Position numbers and translations under genes: made by a program. Under the pieces are notes generated by a model. It was given only the letters and a program-made list of their open reading frames with translations, was not told where the DNA came from and did no database searches. Below are positions 44,788 to 53,910 of a stretch of DNA of 64,000 nt, piece after piece. The DNA lies in the NCBI GenBank assembly GCA_963975425.1, contig CAXBGS010000018.1:86760-150759 (forward strand). Direction: 5' to 3'. The DNA comes from CAXBGS01 sp963975425. Its GTDB lineage: Bacteria > Planctomycetota > Planctomycetia > Pirellulales > Pirellulaceae. Position 1 is the first letter of the stretch, and every line of letters begins with the position of its first letter.

Positions 44788-46053
44788 CTATAGATCACTA
44801 AGCAACACGGTTCGTTCGGTTACAGACACCACGTCACGAACGATCGTTGCAAACGTATTATCAGCGATCGCCACCGTGTCCGCGTTCCCTGGCGTGACAA
44901 ATCCGAAAGACCAATCGGGGCCATCGAGCAAGACTTTATGAAACCAAACGTCTTGCGACGAACTGCTAACCGGGTCAACCGCGGTCGTCATGATCGGATC
45001 GGCATCAACGGAAACAACGCGGTACCATCGATGAAAGGTGTTAACGGAATCCGTGCGTGAAAGCATGATCCAGTCATTCGCACTTATTTTCGATGGCGTG
45101 CTCGCCGAAGCGACAAGATGAACGAGACCGCCCGCGCCACCAGAAAATCCAGAGGCAAAGGTGACATACGCCAAACGCTCGCCAATCGAGTTTTCGCGTG
45201 GGTCACCAACAGGACCAGCAACGGCAGGAGCAACAAAGTTGCGTTCGCGTTGCCGCATGACAACGACCGAAATGGATGCGTAGACGCCACCGGGCAACGG
45301 ATTGACGGTCGCAACCCAAGTAAATTCGCCTGTCGGAATTCGTTTCCCGTAGTTGAGCGCCGCCGTCGATGTCGCTTGCAATGCAACATAAGAGGCAGGT
45401 TTGGAACCATCATCCGGACGTACAATCGGAAGATCATCGCTGCGTTCGACGAGCGTTCGCGCCTGTTCAGCGTCGAGAAATAAATTCGTCAAACCCGCCC
45501 CAACCGGAGGTGTCGGAGTTCCGCGCGCGATGCCCGCCCGAATCAATCGAGGCTGTGCGGACGGCCACTCATTGGCCATCGATGTCGACAATGTATCGGA
45601 TGGATCGAAAAACGGGTTGTGATTCGTTTTGAAGTACGGAAAGAACAACTCCGAGTAACCGTTCGATGTTCCCGTTGGCGGCATCGTAATTCCGTCCGAT
45701 GTATCAGCGTTCGCGGCATCTTCGTAAAGAGACGCGAACAGTGGGTCGATCACGAACGAAGGTGATCCTGGCGAAGCCAACACACTGGTATCAAGCGCTA
45801 ACAATTCGCCATTGGACAAAGACTGCCGCGATTTCAATCGCGCGAGAACCGATTCACTGACAGCTGAACCAATATTTAGATTAAGTGAGTCTTGGGCGCG
45901 ACGACCGGCGAGCGGCAAAATCGAAAGTAGCCCGAGCAGACCGATCAGAATTACGCCGATCGAAAAGATCACTTCGACCAGCGTGACCGCTCGCCGAATC
46001 GTGCTTTGAAAGCGGAGCTTTTGCTCGTATAGATTTTTCAAATCGGCTCGCAT
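44788..46053 (-). CDS. Prepilin-type minor pseudopilin (GspI/PilV-like)
   Basis: 421 residues. Signal RRA/VTLVEV with Ala22 instead of Gly at -1 and Glu27 at +5, followed by a helix IFSIGVILIGLLGLLSILPLAG. The motif LVEVIFSIGVILIGLLGL is typical of PilV/GspI. ATG 46053 overlaps the TAA stop of the previous gene (TAATG). The extracytoplasmic part is much longer than the ~100 residues of GspI and mostly beta-like. It belongs to the run of overlapping pseudopilin genes from 49992 down to 36854. Confidence 0.85.
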   Translation of the reverse strand: MRADLKNLYEQKLRFQSTIRRAVTLVEVIFSIGVILIGLLGLLSILPLAGRRAQDSLNLNIGSAVSESVLARLKSRQSLSNGELLALDTSVLASPGSPSFVIDPLFASLYEDAANADTSDGITMPPTGTSNGYSELFFPYFKTNHNPFFDPSDTLSTSMANEWPSAQPRLIRAGIARGTPTPPVGAGLTNLFLDAEQARTLVERSDDLPIVRPDDGSKPASYVALQATSTAALNYGKRIPTGEFTWVATVNPLPGGVYASISVVVMRQRERNFVAPAVAGPVGDPRENSIGERLAYVTFASGFSGGAGGLVHLVASASTPSKISANDWIMLSRTDSVNTFHRWYRVVSVDADPIMTTAVDPVSSSSQDVWFHKVLLDGPDWSFGFVTPGNADTVAIADNTFATIVRDVVSVTERTVLLSDL

Positions 46054-47372
46054 TATTCGCTATCAACTGTATCAGAGAGAAGAGCTAGACTTCGTGCCGA
46101 CTGTAGGAACGGTTCCAACACGGGTGCAACTGGTGCAACTGCCGTTAGTTCGTAAGGGTCTGAGAGCATCGAAACCGGCGCCGTGGAACCGATTGCATTG
46201 GGAGAAGCCACAACGCGCCCAGTGTTCGGATTGACCACCAACCAAGTCGAATCAAGATTCAACAAATTTGCGGTCGCCTTTTCCTCGGTCGAGAGAAGAT
46301 CGAGCGGACGAACACCATCGGTTTCGCCAACACAAAAGAAAATCAGTCCGGTCGGTGGCCCCGAGAGCCCTGACGCGTTGCTGATGTTGATCACTTTACC
46401 GTCGGCTCCGAATAGCAACGCGATATCAGATGCAGCAAGCGCCGGGTCCGACGGAGCCATTGGATCAACAATGGGAGCAAATTGGTTTCCAGAAACGCCC
46501 ACGCCGGAGTAATTAAAGTCAATCGCAACCCCACGCGGAAGATTCATCGAGGCCGTTGACGAAACCACCGGTCGCCGATGTATTTTGTAGCGAACAGGTT
46601 CCAAGCCTTCGATTTCGTTCGCCGCAGGTCCGAATCCGCCAAACATTGTTGGCAGTGGTGGCAAGCTTTCAATCGCCGCCCTTGCGGCACTGGGAAACCG
46701 TTGCGTGGACAACGTCGACGTTGTTGAATAGCCGAACCGTTCGGTAAGATCGAAATTTACAATCACCGTCGCTGGCGTCGTGGTCGAGTCGGATGTAATT
46801 TTTTTGATCGGAACAGCGCGGCCACCAGGAAACTCGATCAGATCACCAACGCGAATCGGCGGATTGGATTCGCCAGCGGCGATCATCAGTCCGCTTAAAT
46901 ACAGCAACTGATTGTCGTTCGCGTCAAAGACAGCACCATCCAATCCGATGATTGGATCGGGATCGCCCATCATCGGACGCAAGGGAGTTCCCTCAGCCGG
47001 CCAATTGGGGTCGTTGACCAAGAAGGCAACGGAATTGGAGGATTCGCCGACATAGGGTGGCACGCCCGTAATCTGTTTTACGCGGATCGATGCCGCACGT
47101 CCCAAAACATCCGAAACACCGCCGGCACGTTCAAACAAAACGCCCGTCGGACGCGAATTGGCAATCGCTGTGCTCCTGGCGATATCCAAATACGCGGCCA
47201 GATTGCGGGCGGCCGACGCGACCTTTTGATCGGAAATTAGATTCCGTACCGTTGGCAGGGCGATTGCCGCCAAGATCAAAAAAATGAACAACACCACCAT
47301 CACTTCGATCAGCGTAAAAGCCTGACCTTGTGGGCGCTGTCTTTGGCGACGAGGTGTAGGCGATTCGATCAT
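46053..47372 (-). CDS. Prepilin-type pseudopilin (GspH/FimT-like)
   Basis: 439 residues. Signal GQA/FTLIEV (Ala18/Phe19, Glu23), helix VMVVLFIFLILAAIALPTV, then NLISDQKVASAARNLAAYLDIARSTAIANSRPTGV-type sequence (seen as ARNLAAYLDIARSTAI), the standard GspH/FimT start of domain. The tail is longer than the family's ~170 residues. ATG 47372 overlaps the preceding stop (ATGA). The product would be a minor subunit of the pseudopilus. Confidence 0.88.
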   Translation of the reverse strand: MIESPTPRRQRQRPQGQAFTLIEVMVVLFIFLILAAIALPTVRNLISDQKVASAARNLAAYLDIARSTAIANSRPTGVLFERAGGVSDVLGRAASIRVKQITGVPPYVGESSNSVAFLVNDPNWPAEGTPLRPMMGDPDPIIGLDGAVFDANDNQLLYLSGLMIAAGESNPPIRVGDLIEFPGGRAVPIKKITSDSTTTPATVIVNFDLTERFGYSTTSTLSTQRFPSAARAAIESLPPLPTMFGGFGPAANEIEGLEPVRYKIHRRPVVSSTASMNLPRGVAIDFNYSGVGVSGNQFAPIVDPMAPSDPALAASDIALLFGADGKVINISNASGLSGPPTGLIFFCVGETDGVRPLDLLSTEEKATANLLNLDSTWLVVNPNTGRVVASPNAIGSTAPVSMLSDPYELTAVAPVAPVLEPFLQSARSLALLSDTVDSE

Positions 47373-48724
47373 TCTGACGCTCGCAATTCATAGTTGCTGA
47401 TATTGTCCGATCGTTCCTCGAAAGCCGTCGTCGTGGCGAGTTGTTGCCCCGGCAGCAAGCCACCAAATGTTCCCATCGGCGGCGTATTTACATCGACAAA
47501 GACTCGCATGAATGGATCGAGGAAGGGATGAGTGCTGTAAGTCGCCGTACCAACCCCGCGATCGCGGCCTAGCCCTTCGGCACCGTAGTACTCGTCGGAG
47601 GTCGTAACGGGTGTCGTCAAATCCCAGTTCCACGTCGCACTTCGATAGGCGAACGCCTTCTGCTCAACACCCCCGGATGTCCAAGGATTCGTTGCAATTC
47701 CTGCCTCGCCATCGGAACCGACCGACATAATCAACGGTCGAATCGACCATGGATTCGTTTTCAAACTCGCATGACCGGGCAGAGTATTGGGCGACGGAAA
47801 ATAGTTAACGTCTGTCACTTTGGATTTATTCGTTGTCGGCGCGATATACGCATAGTCGGATCGAAACAAATCGAACTCGTCTGGAATTGCGGTATCGATC
47901 GCACCTTCGAAATCGTAATACCCAACCGGCCAACGGACGAAGATCAGCGGTTGCCCCCATCCGTCCAAAATCTCGAGGAAACCATCGTCATCCGTATCAC
48001 CGATGTTCGCCGTCGGAATCACGTCGATCGCCGGCGTACCAGCGACAAACGAAGTCGACATGATCAAGAACAGACATTCGGCACCTTGATTCTCCAAGTT
48101 CCGGTCAATCTGTTGCAACTCAGCGGTTGTCGGCATCGGTGACGAAGACCGAACCAAATCCGATGTAGGAATTCGATCGCGATATGCAGCAAGCTTGCCT
48201 GGCACATGACTGGAACTCAGATATCCGAACCAGTTCACGTCCATCATCCGGCGCTGAGCTGGATCATTTCTTGACGCAACAATGACACCACCAGATTCGA
48301 TTACCGGGTTCACCGCGGCTCGAATCACCGACGGATCGCCCAGGCTCAACTCGACAGTAATGTCGGTAAATCGATCCGGCATCTCCATTCGCTGCAAATC
48401 ACGAATCATCATCAAACGCACGCGTGCCGCCTCGGTCGCCAGCACGTCATACCCAACCTCGGTTCCCGAACGAGTCCCCGGACGATAAACATCGGGAACC
48501 TCGACAGGCAACGGCCGAAACTTGTACGACTCGTACTGCTCTTGGATCACGGCATCGACGGCAGCAATGATGGATTTCGTCCGAGCCTCACGAGCCGTTT
48601 CGGTGACGCCGCGAACCGCCGCAACGACCATCCCGCCCATTAGCGCAAGCAGCACCATCACCGTCAGTACTTCAACGAGAGTGAAGCCCGAACCCTTTCG
48701 TGATGTTGTCTTGATCGTTTTCAT
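47369..48724 (-). CDS. Prepilin-type pseudopilin, long
   Basis: 451 residues. Signal GSG/FTLVEV (Gly13/Phe14, Glu18), helix LTVMVLLALMGGMVVAAV. The N-domain helix has TAREARTKSIIAAVDAVIQEQ, as in GspG-like proteins. An acidic loop near residues 240-255 (NIGDTDDDGFLEILDGWGQPLI; DGWG and P matched) resembles the GspG calcium site region (WGxP). It is therefore probably a GspG paralogue with a large insertion. Starts 60 bases after the GspG-like gene. Confidence 0.85.
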   Translation of the reverse strand: MKTIKTTSRKGSGFTLVEVLTVMVLLALMGGMVVAAVRGVTETAREARTKSIIAAVDAVIQEQYESYKFRPLPVEVPDVYRPGTRSGTEVGYDVLATEAARVRLMMIRDLQRMEMPDRFTDITVELSLGDPSVIRAAVNPVIESGGVIVASRNDPAQRRMMDVNWFGYLSSSHVPGKLAAYRDRIPTSDLVRSSSPMPTTAELQQIDRNLENQGAECLFLIMSTSFVAGTPAIDVIPTANIGDTDDDGFLEILDGWGQPLIFVRWPVGYYDFEGAIDTAIPDEFDLFRSDYAYIAPTTNKSKVTDVNYFPSPNTLPGHASLKTNPWSIRPLIMSVGSDGEAGIATNPWTSGGVEQKAFAYRSATWNWDLTTPVTTSDEYYGAEGLGRDRGVGTATYSTHPFLDPFMRVFVDVNTPPMGTFGGLLPGQQLATTTAFEERSDNISNYELRASE

Positions 48725-48783
48725 AATTACCCAAACGTACGTTTACTTCTTTAGTGCAAAATGACACTGAGTCGATCGGTCGA

Positions 48784-49992
48784 CTATGGATCGACAACGT
48801 CGTCGACGATTTTCGATTTCGAGAAATTCGTCACGTTGTCCAATTGAAAGTTGTCGAGGCCGCCGAAGATCGAAGCTTCTTGAAACGCCCTGCTATCAGG
48901 AACGATGAGGTCACCTGGCGTAGCGATGCCCATTCCGATAATCGCTGCGATAGCTCGTCCACTGGGATACTGAAAGAAGATGGGGTCATTTGTCATGTCG
49001 CCGTCGACATCAAAACTGAGTACCGCACCAAATGTTTCGTCGATACCCGGTCCGACGACCTGAAACGTATCTTTCTTCATGAATTGCCATGCACCCAAAG
49101 CTGCAACACGAGTCGGATAATCACTGCCACTCGTATTTGCAACGGCGATATCTGATGCGAACGGACGCACAAACCCATATGTCGCCGATCCGTAACCGTT
49201 CATAAACGGTGCCGCGTCCGTCCCAGTGTTGATTCGGTAGGTTCGTGAATCAAAATAGACATAGGGAGCACCGTTGTCCGTTGCCGCATAGGCTGGGAAC
49301 ACATCGTTTCCAGGGACGCTGCCGTCGTCTTGGGACAAATATCGATTCGTGCTATCGATGGCTGCGGATGCATCGACTTCCGTTAGGTTCAGTCGTGCCG
49401 TATCGAAGTCAAAGAAAGAGTTCTCGCGGTCGGTGTTGACCTGAAAATACGCCGTCATGGCAGGAGAAGTGACAGCTTCAAGCGGTCCACCTGGGCCGGT
49501 GAACGGCAACTGAGGATTACTGCTAAAACCGCCTAGCGCCCAAACGAGAGCTTCAGCGCGATCGAGGCGATTTGGATCATGATCTGGCCAAGTCGTCGGC
49601 AGCGTCGTGTCTTCATCATTCGACGTATCGATATCCGTTAACAACCGGAGGCGATCGAGTTCACTCTGCAAAATCCGGGGGAAGATCTTTTTGTAGTGCC
49701 GCTGAACGGTCGGCCAATCCGTAAAGTCAGGCGGATAGTCACCATACTTTTGTTGATACTTTTCAATCGCCTGTTCGATCGCATCGACTTCCATCCGCAT
49801 CGCCGCTGTCTTTGCGTTCGCGACCGCATTGCTAATCGCAGGAATAGCGATAGCAGCCAAAATCCCGATGATTGAAATCACGACGAGAACTTCCACGAGG
49901 GTGAAGCCGGATCGGAGGTGACGTGGCGAATGGTGACAGGTCACGGGTTTCTCCAGTTGATGGTCACGCTGTGGTCGTTGGTTTTCGGACAT
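48784..49992 (-). CDS. Prepilin-type major pseudopilin-like protein (GspG-like)
   Basis: 402 residues; GspG is normally ~145. Signal RSG/FTLVEV (Gly29/Phe30, Glu34) with a long 29-residue leader, helix LVVISIIGILAAIAIPAISNAV, followed by AMRMEVDAIEQAIEKYQQKYGDYPPDF, an exact GspG-style alpha-helix and YPP phrase. The downstream part carries extra sequence and ends with a GLDNFQLDNVTNFSKSKIVDDVVDP-type tail, only the first part of which looks folded. First pseudopilin gene after GspF; the pyrimidine arm of a heptamer element lies directly upstream of the start. Confidence 0.88.
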   Translation of the reverse strand: MSENQRPQRDHQLEKPVTCHHSPRHLRSGFTLVEVLVVISIIGILAAIAIPAISNAVANAKTAAMRMEVDAIEQAIEKYQQKYGDYPPDFTDWPTVQRHYKKIFPRILQSELDRLRLLTDIDTSNDEDTTLPTTWPDHDPNRLDRAEALVWALGGFSSNPQLPFTGPGGPLEAVTSPAMTAYFQVNTDRENSFFDFDTARLNLTEVDASAAIDSTNRYLSQDDGSVPGNDVFPAYAATDNGAPYVYFDSRTYRINTGTDAAPFMNGYGSATYGFVRPFASDIAVANTSGSDYPTRVAALGAWQFMKKDTFQVVGPGIDETFGAVLSFDVDGDMTNDPIFFQYPSGRAIAAIIGMGIATPGDLIVPDSRAFQEASIFGGLDNFQLDNVTNFSKSKIVDDVVDP

Positions 49993-50217
49993 AGCGGTTG
50001 GGAAGGTGCGAGGGTTTTTGAAAGGTGCAAGGGTAAAGGTTGAAAGGTGACAGGGTTTGGAAGGTGCGAGGGTTTGGAAGGTGTGAAGATGAAGGTTGAA
50101 AGGTGACAGGGTTCAGGTTCGAAAGTTCAGGTTCGAAAGTTCTTGCTTGCTGCAGTTTGGGACTGCTGCGGTCGTGACCGCCTGTGACCTCTTCACCCGC
50201 CACCTTTTCCCTCTCAT
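49993..50217. repeat. GGT-heptamer element, copy 5 (between gspF and gspG-like)
   Basis: On the minus strand the purine arm follows the gspF stop (GAGAGGGAAAAGGTGGCGGG, then GAAGAGGTCACAGG), then a loop with GGTCACGACCGC, then a long pyrimidine arm (CCCTGTCACCTTTCAACC, CTTCCAAACCCTCGCAC in several copies) ending ten bases before the next ATG. Direct repeats of GGTTCGAAAGTTCA also occur in the loop. Confidence 0.88.
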
Positions 50218-51654
50218 TCAACTCAATCCTGTGATGAGTGAAACGAGCGGCATGAACAAACTGATCACGATAAAGCCGACCGCTAACCCCAAGAACACAA
50301 TCATCAACGGTTCCATCAGCGCGGTCAGACCGTCGGTCATCACGCGAACTTCTTCGTCGTACGTGTCGGCGACCTTGTAAAGCATCGTGTCCAGTTCACC
50401 CGTCTCTTCACCGACGTCGACCATGTTGACGACCAAGTCATCAACGACGCGTGTTTTGATTTTGGTCAGGTACCACAGCCCCGCGAACGCGGCGCCGCCC
50501 AGAATGCCGTACAGCGACATTTGATTCAGCATTTGAATCATCGTCCCGTCATCCAGCTTGCTGCCTTTGCCGGTGATCGCAACGGAAAGCAACAGCACGC
50601 CGGGGAATGCACCAAAAATCGCCCAGAACACCAAGCACATCGGATGAAATCCAAGTACGGAGTATTCTTTCAGCGGCTTTGAAATCACTTCGCCTTCGCG
50701 GATCGAATCGTTCACGCGTGTGAACATGCGTTCGAACATCGCGTTGCCGGCGGTCTCGCGGGTGATATTGATCGCTTCCAAAATCGGCACCCCGCTGCTG
50801 ACCAACGTTCCCAGCGTTCGCGTGGTCCGTGCGAGAATGTTCTTTTCGATCAAACTGCCAAAGATCGGCACTTTGATAATGAACATGTCAAAGCCCATTC
50901 GCCCGTGACGAAATTTCCGCAACAGCTTGATCAAGACCAACAATCCGACCGGCATCGCGATCAACAAGAACCAATAGCCGGCGATATAGTTGCTCATCGC
51001 GATCAGCAGCACGGTCGGCGCTGGCAGGTCGAGCCCGAACTCTTCGAACATTTGTTCGAACGTCGGCACGATATACAACATGATGAACGTCAGGATCGAG
51101 ATGGCGACCAAGACGACGATGACCGGATAAATCAGTGCCCCTTTGACTTTACGCTTCAACGATTCGGCACTTTCCAAGAAGTCGGCCAAACGCTGCAGAA
51201 TCGTTTCCAGTGCACCACCGGCCTCACCGGCTTTGATCATGTTGACGTACAGCCGGCTGAACACCTTGGGGCTCTTGCCCATCGCTTCGCTGAGCGTGGC
51301 CCCGCCTTCGATTTCGTCACAAACATCCATCAGCGCATTTTTTAACTTGCCCGGCTTTTGGTTGTTCTCGAGGATCTTGAGACTCCGCAGGATCGGCAGA
51401 CCGGCGTCTTGCAGAATTGAAAGTTGGCGAGTGAACGCGCAAATATGTTTTGTTTTGGCACCACCGATCGCAAAGGCTCGTTTCTTGCCCGAACCGCCCG
51501 CCTTGGATGCCGCCTGTTTTTTGACGGAGATCTTCGTAACGAAGTATCCCATCTGGCGAATGGTGGTTTGCGCTTCCTCTTCGCTGGCGGCATCGATCTC
51601 GTCCCGGATCTCTTGTCCGGTCGCGTCCATCGCTTCGAATTGATAGGTAGGCAT
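50218..51654 (-). CDS. gspF: Inner membrane platform protein GspF/PilC with an insertion
   Basis: 478 residues; the family is usually near 400. The N-terminus MPTYQFEAMDATGQEIRDEI and the first domain (FTRQLSILQDAGLPILRSL, MIKAGEAGGALETIL, KRKVKGALIYPVIV) are canonical. The second domain starts TRTLGTLVSSGVPILEAI and ends MVDVGEETGELDTMLYKVA and MEPLMIVFLGLAVGFIV. Between GFHPM and DDLVVNM, about residues 337-404, lies an insert with two extra hydrophobic stretches (CLVFWAIFGAFPGVLLLSVAI and LYGILGGAAFAGLWYL, in pattern). The protein anchors the assembly ATPase and the pseudopilus. The 5' side is a heptamer arm only 10 bases from the ATG, with no Shine-Dalgarno sequence. Confidence 0.93.
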   Translation of the reverse strand: MPTYQFEAMDATGQEIRDEIDAASEEEAQTTIRQMGYFVTKISVKKQAASKAGGSGKKRAFAIGGAKTKHICAFTRQLSILQDAGLPILRSLKILENNQKPGKLKNALMDVCDEIEGGATLSEAMGKSPKVFSRLYVNMIKAGEAGGALETILQRLADFLESAESLKRKVKGALIYPVIVVLVAISILTFIMLYIVPTFEQMFEEFGLDLPAPTVLLIAMSNYIAGYWFLLIAMPVGLLVLIKLLRKFRHGRMGFDMFIIKVPIFGSLIEKNILARTTRTLGTLVSSGVPILEAINITRETAGNAMFERMFTRVNDSIREGEVISKPLKEYSVLGFHPMCLVFWAIFGAFPGVLLLSVAITGKGSKLDDGTMIQMLNQMSLYGILGGAAFAGLWYLTKIKTRVVDDLVVNMVDVGEETGELDTMLYKVADTYDEEVRVMTDGLTALMEPLMIVFLGLAVGFIVISLFMPLVSLITGLS

Positions 51655-51669
51655 AGGAAAGAAAGGGGT

Positions 51670-52186
51670 TAGGTATTAGGTGTCAGGTATAAGGATTCAA
51701 GATTCGGATATTCGGTACGCCACGCGACCATCGTCAGTGTGCGAAATGTATTGAGGCTCGAGAGCCGCCGTGCTAATTGTCAATTCTTGAACGAACCGCT
51801 GAGATAAAGCCATTGAGCATTTTCTTCACTTCAAGTAACTCGTCTTCTATCTCGCGGTGTTCTGCTTTGTCGATATAACCCAAGTCACGGGCTAGCAATA
51901 ATTGGTATTCCGATTCGCTGGCCGATCCCATCGCTATGTCGCAAAAGTGGGCCAGGTCTTTGTCGGTTCGTCGTCCACACCCCTCGGCTAAATTTGTCGG
52001 AACGGACGCGGTTGCGCGTCGAATCTGAGACGTCAATCCAAATCGCTCGTCGCTGGGGAACCCTTTGGTTTGCTGATAGACGCGGAGTGCAAGGCGATGG
52101 GATTTTTCCCAAACCTTCAACTCTCGAAAATCTCTCATTGGCGATACCGATGTCTCTAACCGCTAATTCCTAAAACCTAATACCTA
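51670..52186. repeat. GGT-heptamer element, copy 6: inverted arms around the four-helix-bundle gene
   Basis: TAGGTATTAGGT at 51670-51681 and its exact reverse complement ACCTAATACCTA at 52175-52186 are the cores of two longer arms (51660-51697 and about 52160-52197). On the minus strand, the purine arm begins at the stop of the GspE gene (TAGTAAATAGGTGATAGG) and the pyrimidine arm ends just before the gspF start. The only thing between the arms is the small gene at 51773-52138. Confidence 0.85.
51773..52138 (-). CDS. Four-helix-bundle protein of the 23S rRNA intervening-sequence (IVP/S23) family
   Basis: 121 residues, a normal length. Opening FRELKVWEKSHRLALRVYQQT, in pattern, then SDERFGLTSQIRRATASVPTNLAEGCGRRT and a last long helix pair. 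These are the family hallmarks (VWxKxH, LTSQIRRA, SVPxNLAEG). In other bacteria such genes sit inside intervening sequences of 23S rRNA, flanked by an inverted repeat, or next to diversity-generating retroelements (Avd). Here it interrupts the GspE-GspF gene pair of a secretion locus and lies between the inverted arms of a heptamer element. No reverse transcriptase is near. Biochemical function unknown. Confidence 0.9.
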   Translation of the reverse strand: MRDFRELKVWEKSHRLALRVYQQTKGFPSDERFGLTSQIRRATASVPTNLAEGCGRRTDKDLAHFCDIAMGSASESEYQLLLARDLGYIDKAEHREIEDELLEVKKMLNGFISAVRSRIDN

Positions 52187-52197
52187 TCACCTATTTA

Positions 52198-53910
52198 CTA
52201 GTCCGCTACCGTTTCTCGGATGACTTCTTCGACGGTGGTGACTCCGGTGCTGGCGAGTCGCATGCCGTATTCTCTTAGTGGGATCATGCCGTTGCGCTGG
52301 GCTTCGTCGCGCAGGTCGTCGGTCGAGGCGTTGCCCATGACCATCTCGCGAATCTTGTCGTTCAGGACCATCAGCTCGAACAGCGCGATGCGGCCTTTGT
52401 ATCCGGTGTTATTGCACTGTTCGCATCCGGCACCTTTAAAGAACGTCTGATTTGCGATGTCGTCGCGCGTCATGCCCAAATCGCGCAGCATGTCGGTGCT
52501 GACCTTGGCTTCTTCGCGGCACTTCGTACAAACACGGCGGACCAGTCGTTGTGCCAAAATCGCTTCGACCGTCGCGCAGATCATGAACGTCTGGATGCCC
52601 ATGTCTTTCAAGCGAGTGACGGTGGCCGGCGCGCTGTTGGTGTGCAGCGTGCTGAAGACCAGGTGACCGGTCAGCGACGCCTGGATTGCGATGTCGGCCG
52701 TTTCCAAGTCACGAATCTCGCCGACCAGGATTGTGTCCGGGTCTTGCCGCAGAATCGCCCGCAAGCAACTGGCAAACGTCACCCCGACGTCATGATCGAT
52801 GGGAATTTGAATGATGCCGTCGATGTCGTATTCGACGGGGTCTTCGGTGGTGATCAACTTGTCCTTGATGTCATTCATCTCTGACAGCGACGAATACAGT
52901 GTCGTCGTCTTGCCGCTGCCGGTCGGGCCGGTCACCAAGATGATTCCGTTGGGTCGATCGATCGCTTTGCGGAACGCGGCGATGGTGACTTCGTCCATGC
53001 CGACGTTGTCAAGACTGAGGTTCACGACGCTGCGGTCCAAGACTCGCATGACGACGCTTTCGCCAAAGATCGTCGGCAACACGCTGACGCGAAGGTCGAC
53101 CGGGTGGCCGCCGACCATCAATTCGATCCGGCCGTCTTGTGGCATCCGACGTTCGGCGATGTCCAGATCGGCCATGACCTTGATTCGCGTCGTGATGGCG
53201 AACGCCAAGTGACGTGGCGGCGGGACCATTTCGTACAAGACGCCTTCCGCCTTGATGCGAATCCGAAACTCGTCTTCGAACGGTTCAAAGTGGATATCGC
53301 TGGCGTGATCCTTGATGGCCAACAACAAAACCATGTTCAACAGTTTTCGCACCGGCGCCGAATCGGCCAATGCTTCCGCATCGGTGATGTTGAACTTTTC
53401 ATTTTCCAACAGCGAGATCGCCGACTTCAGGTCTTCGTCGTTGGCAAGTTCGGCGACCAGTTTTTCAACACTCTCGGCCTCGCTGTCGTAGTGCCGCTCG
53501 ATCGTCGTCAGCACGTCCCGTTCGGTCGCGATCAACATGTTGATCTCGTGACCGAGGAACGTGCGCAGTTCGTCTTGGATGGTCAGGTTTTGCGGGTCGC
53601 AGGTGGCGACGGTCAACACGCCGTCTTCGAACGCGATCGGAACGATGCGGTAAAGCTGGGCCATCGTCTCGGTGATACGTTCCAAGACTTCTGGTTTCAG
53701 ATCGGCGTCTTCCAGTGAGACCGTTTGCATCCCCATCTGCTCGGCGAGCGCTTGGATCAGCTGCTCGTCGGTGATCAGCTGCATGTCCTCGGCGATCTTG
53801 CCGAGCAACGTGCCTTGCTGCTGCTCTTGTTCCTCGACAATGATCTCTAGCTGCTCGTCGGTTAGGAAACCGAGGTCAACGAGGATCTGTCCGATGCGTC
53901 GGGTAGCCAT
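52198..53910 (-). CDS. gspE: Assembly ATPase GspE/PilB (second copy)
   Basis: 570 residues. N-terminal MshEN-like repeats (RRIGQILVDLGFLTDEQLE), then the hexameric ATPase: Walker A GPTGSGKTTTL near 327, Asp box, Walker B ILVGEIRD near 390, His box (TGHLVFSTLHTN). A zinc-finger-like set CTKC near 458 and CEQC near 495 is typical of GspE and PilB. It drives polymerisation of pilin subunits with GspF. It reads toward gspF, interrupted by the four-helix-bundle gene. A heptamer arm adjoins both its stop and its start. Confidence 0.95.
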   Translation of the reverse strand: MATRRIGQILVDLGFLTDEQLEIIVEEQEQQQGTLLGKIAEDMQLITDEQLIQALAEQMGMQTVSLEDADLKPEVLERITETMAQLYRIVPIAFEDGVLTVATCDPQNLTIQDELRTFLGHEINMLIATERDVLTTIERHYDSEAESVEKLVAELANDEDLKSAISLLENEKFNITDAEALADSAPVRKLLNMVLLLAIKDHASDIHFEPFEDEFRIRIKAEGVLYEMVPPPRHLAFAITTRIKVMADLDIAERRMPQDGRIELMVGGHPVDLRVSVLPTIFGESVVMRVLDRSVVNLSLDNVGMDEVTIAAFRKAIDRPNGIILVTGPTGSGKTTTLYSSLSEMNDIKDKLITTEDPVEYDIDGIIQIPIDHDVGVTFASCLRAILRQDPDTILVGEIRDLETADIAIQASLTGHLVFSTLHTNSAPATVTRLKDMGIQTFMICATVEAILAQRLVRRVCTKCREEAKVSTDMLRDLGMTRDDIANQTFFKGAGCEQCNNTGYKGRIALFELMVLNDKIREMVMGNASTDDLRDEAQRNGMIPLREYGMRLASTGVTTVEEVIRETVAD

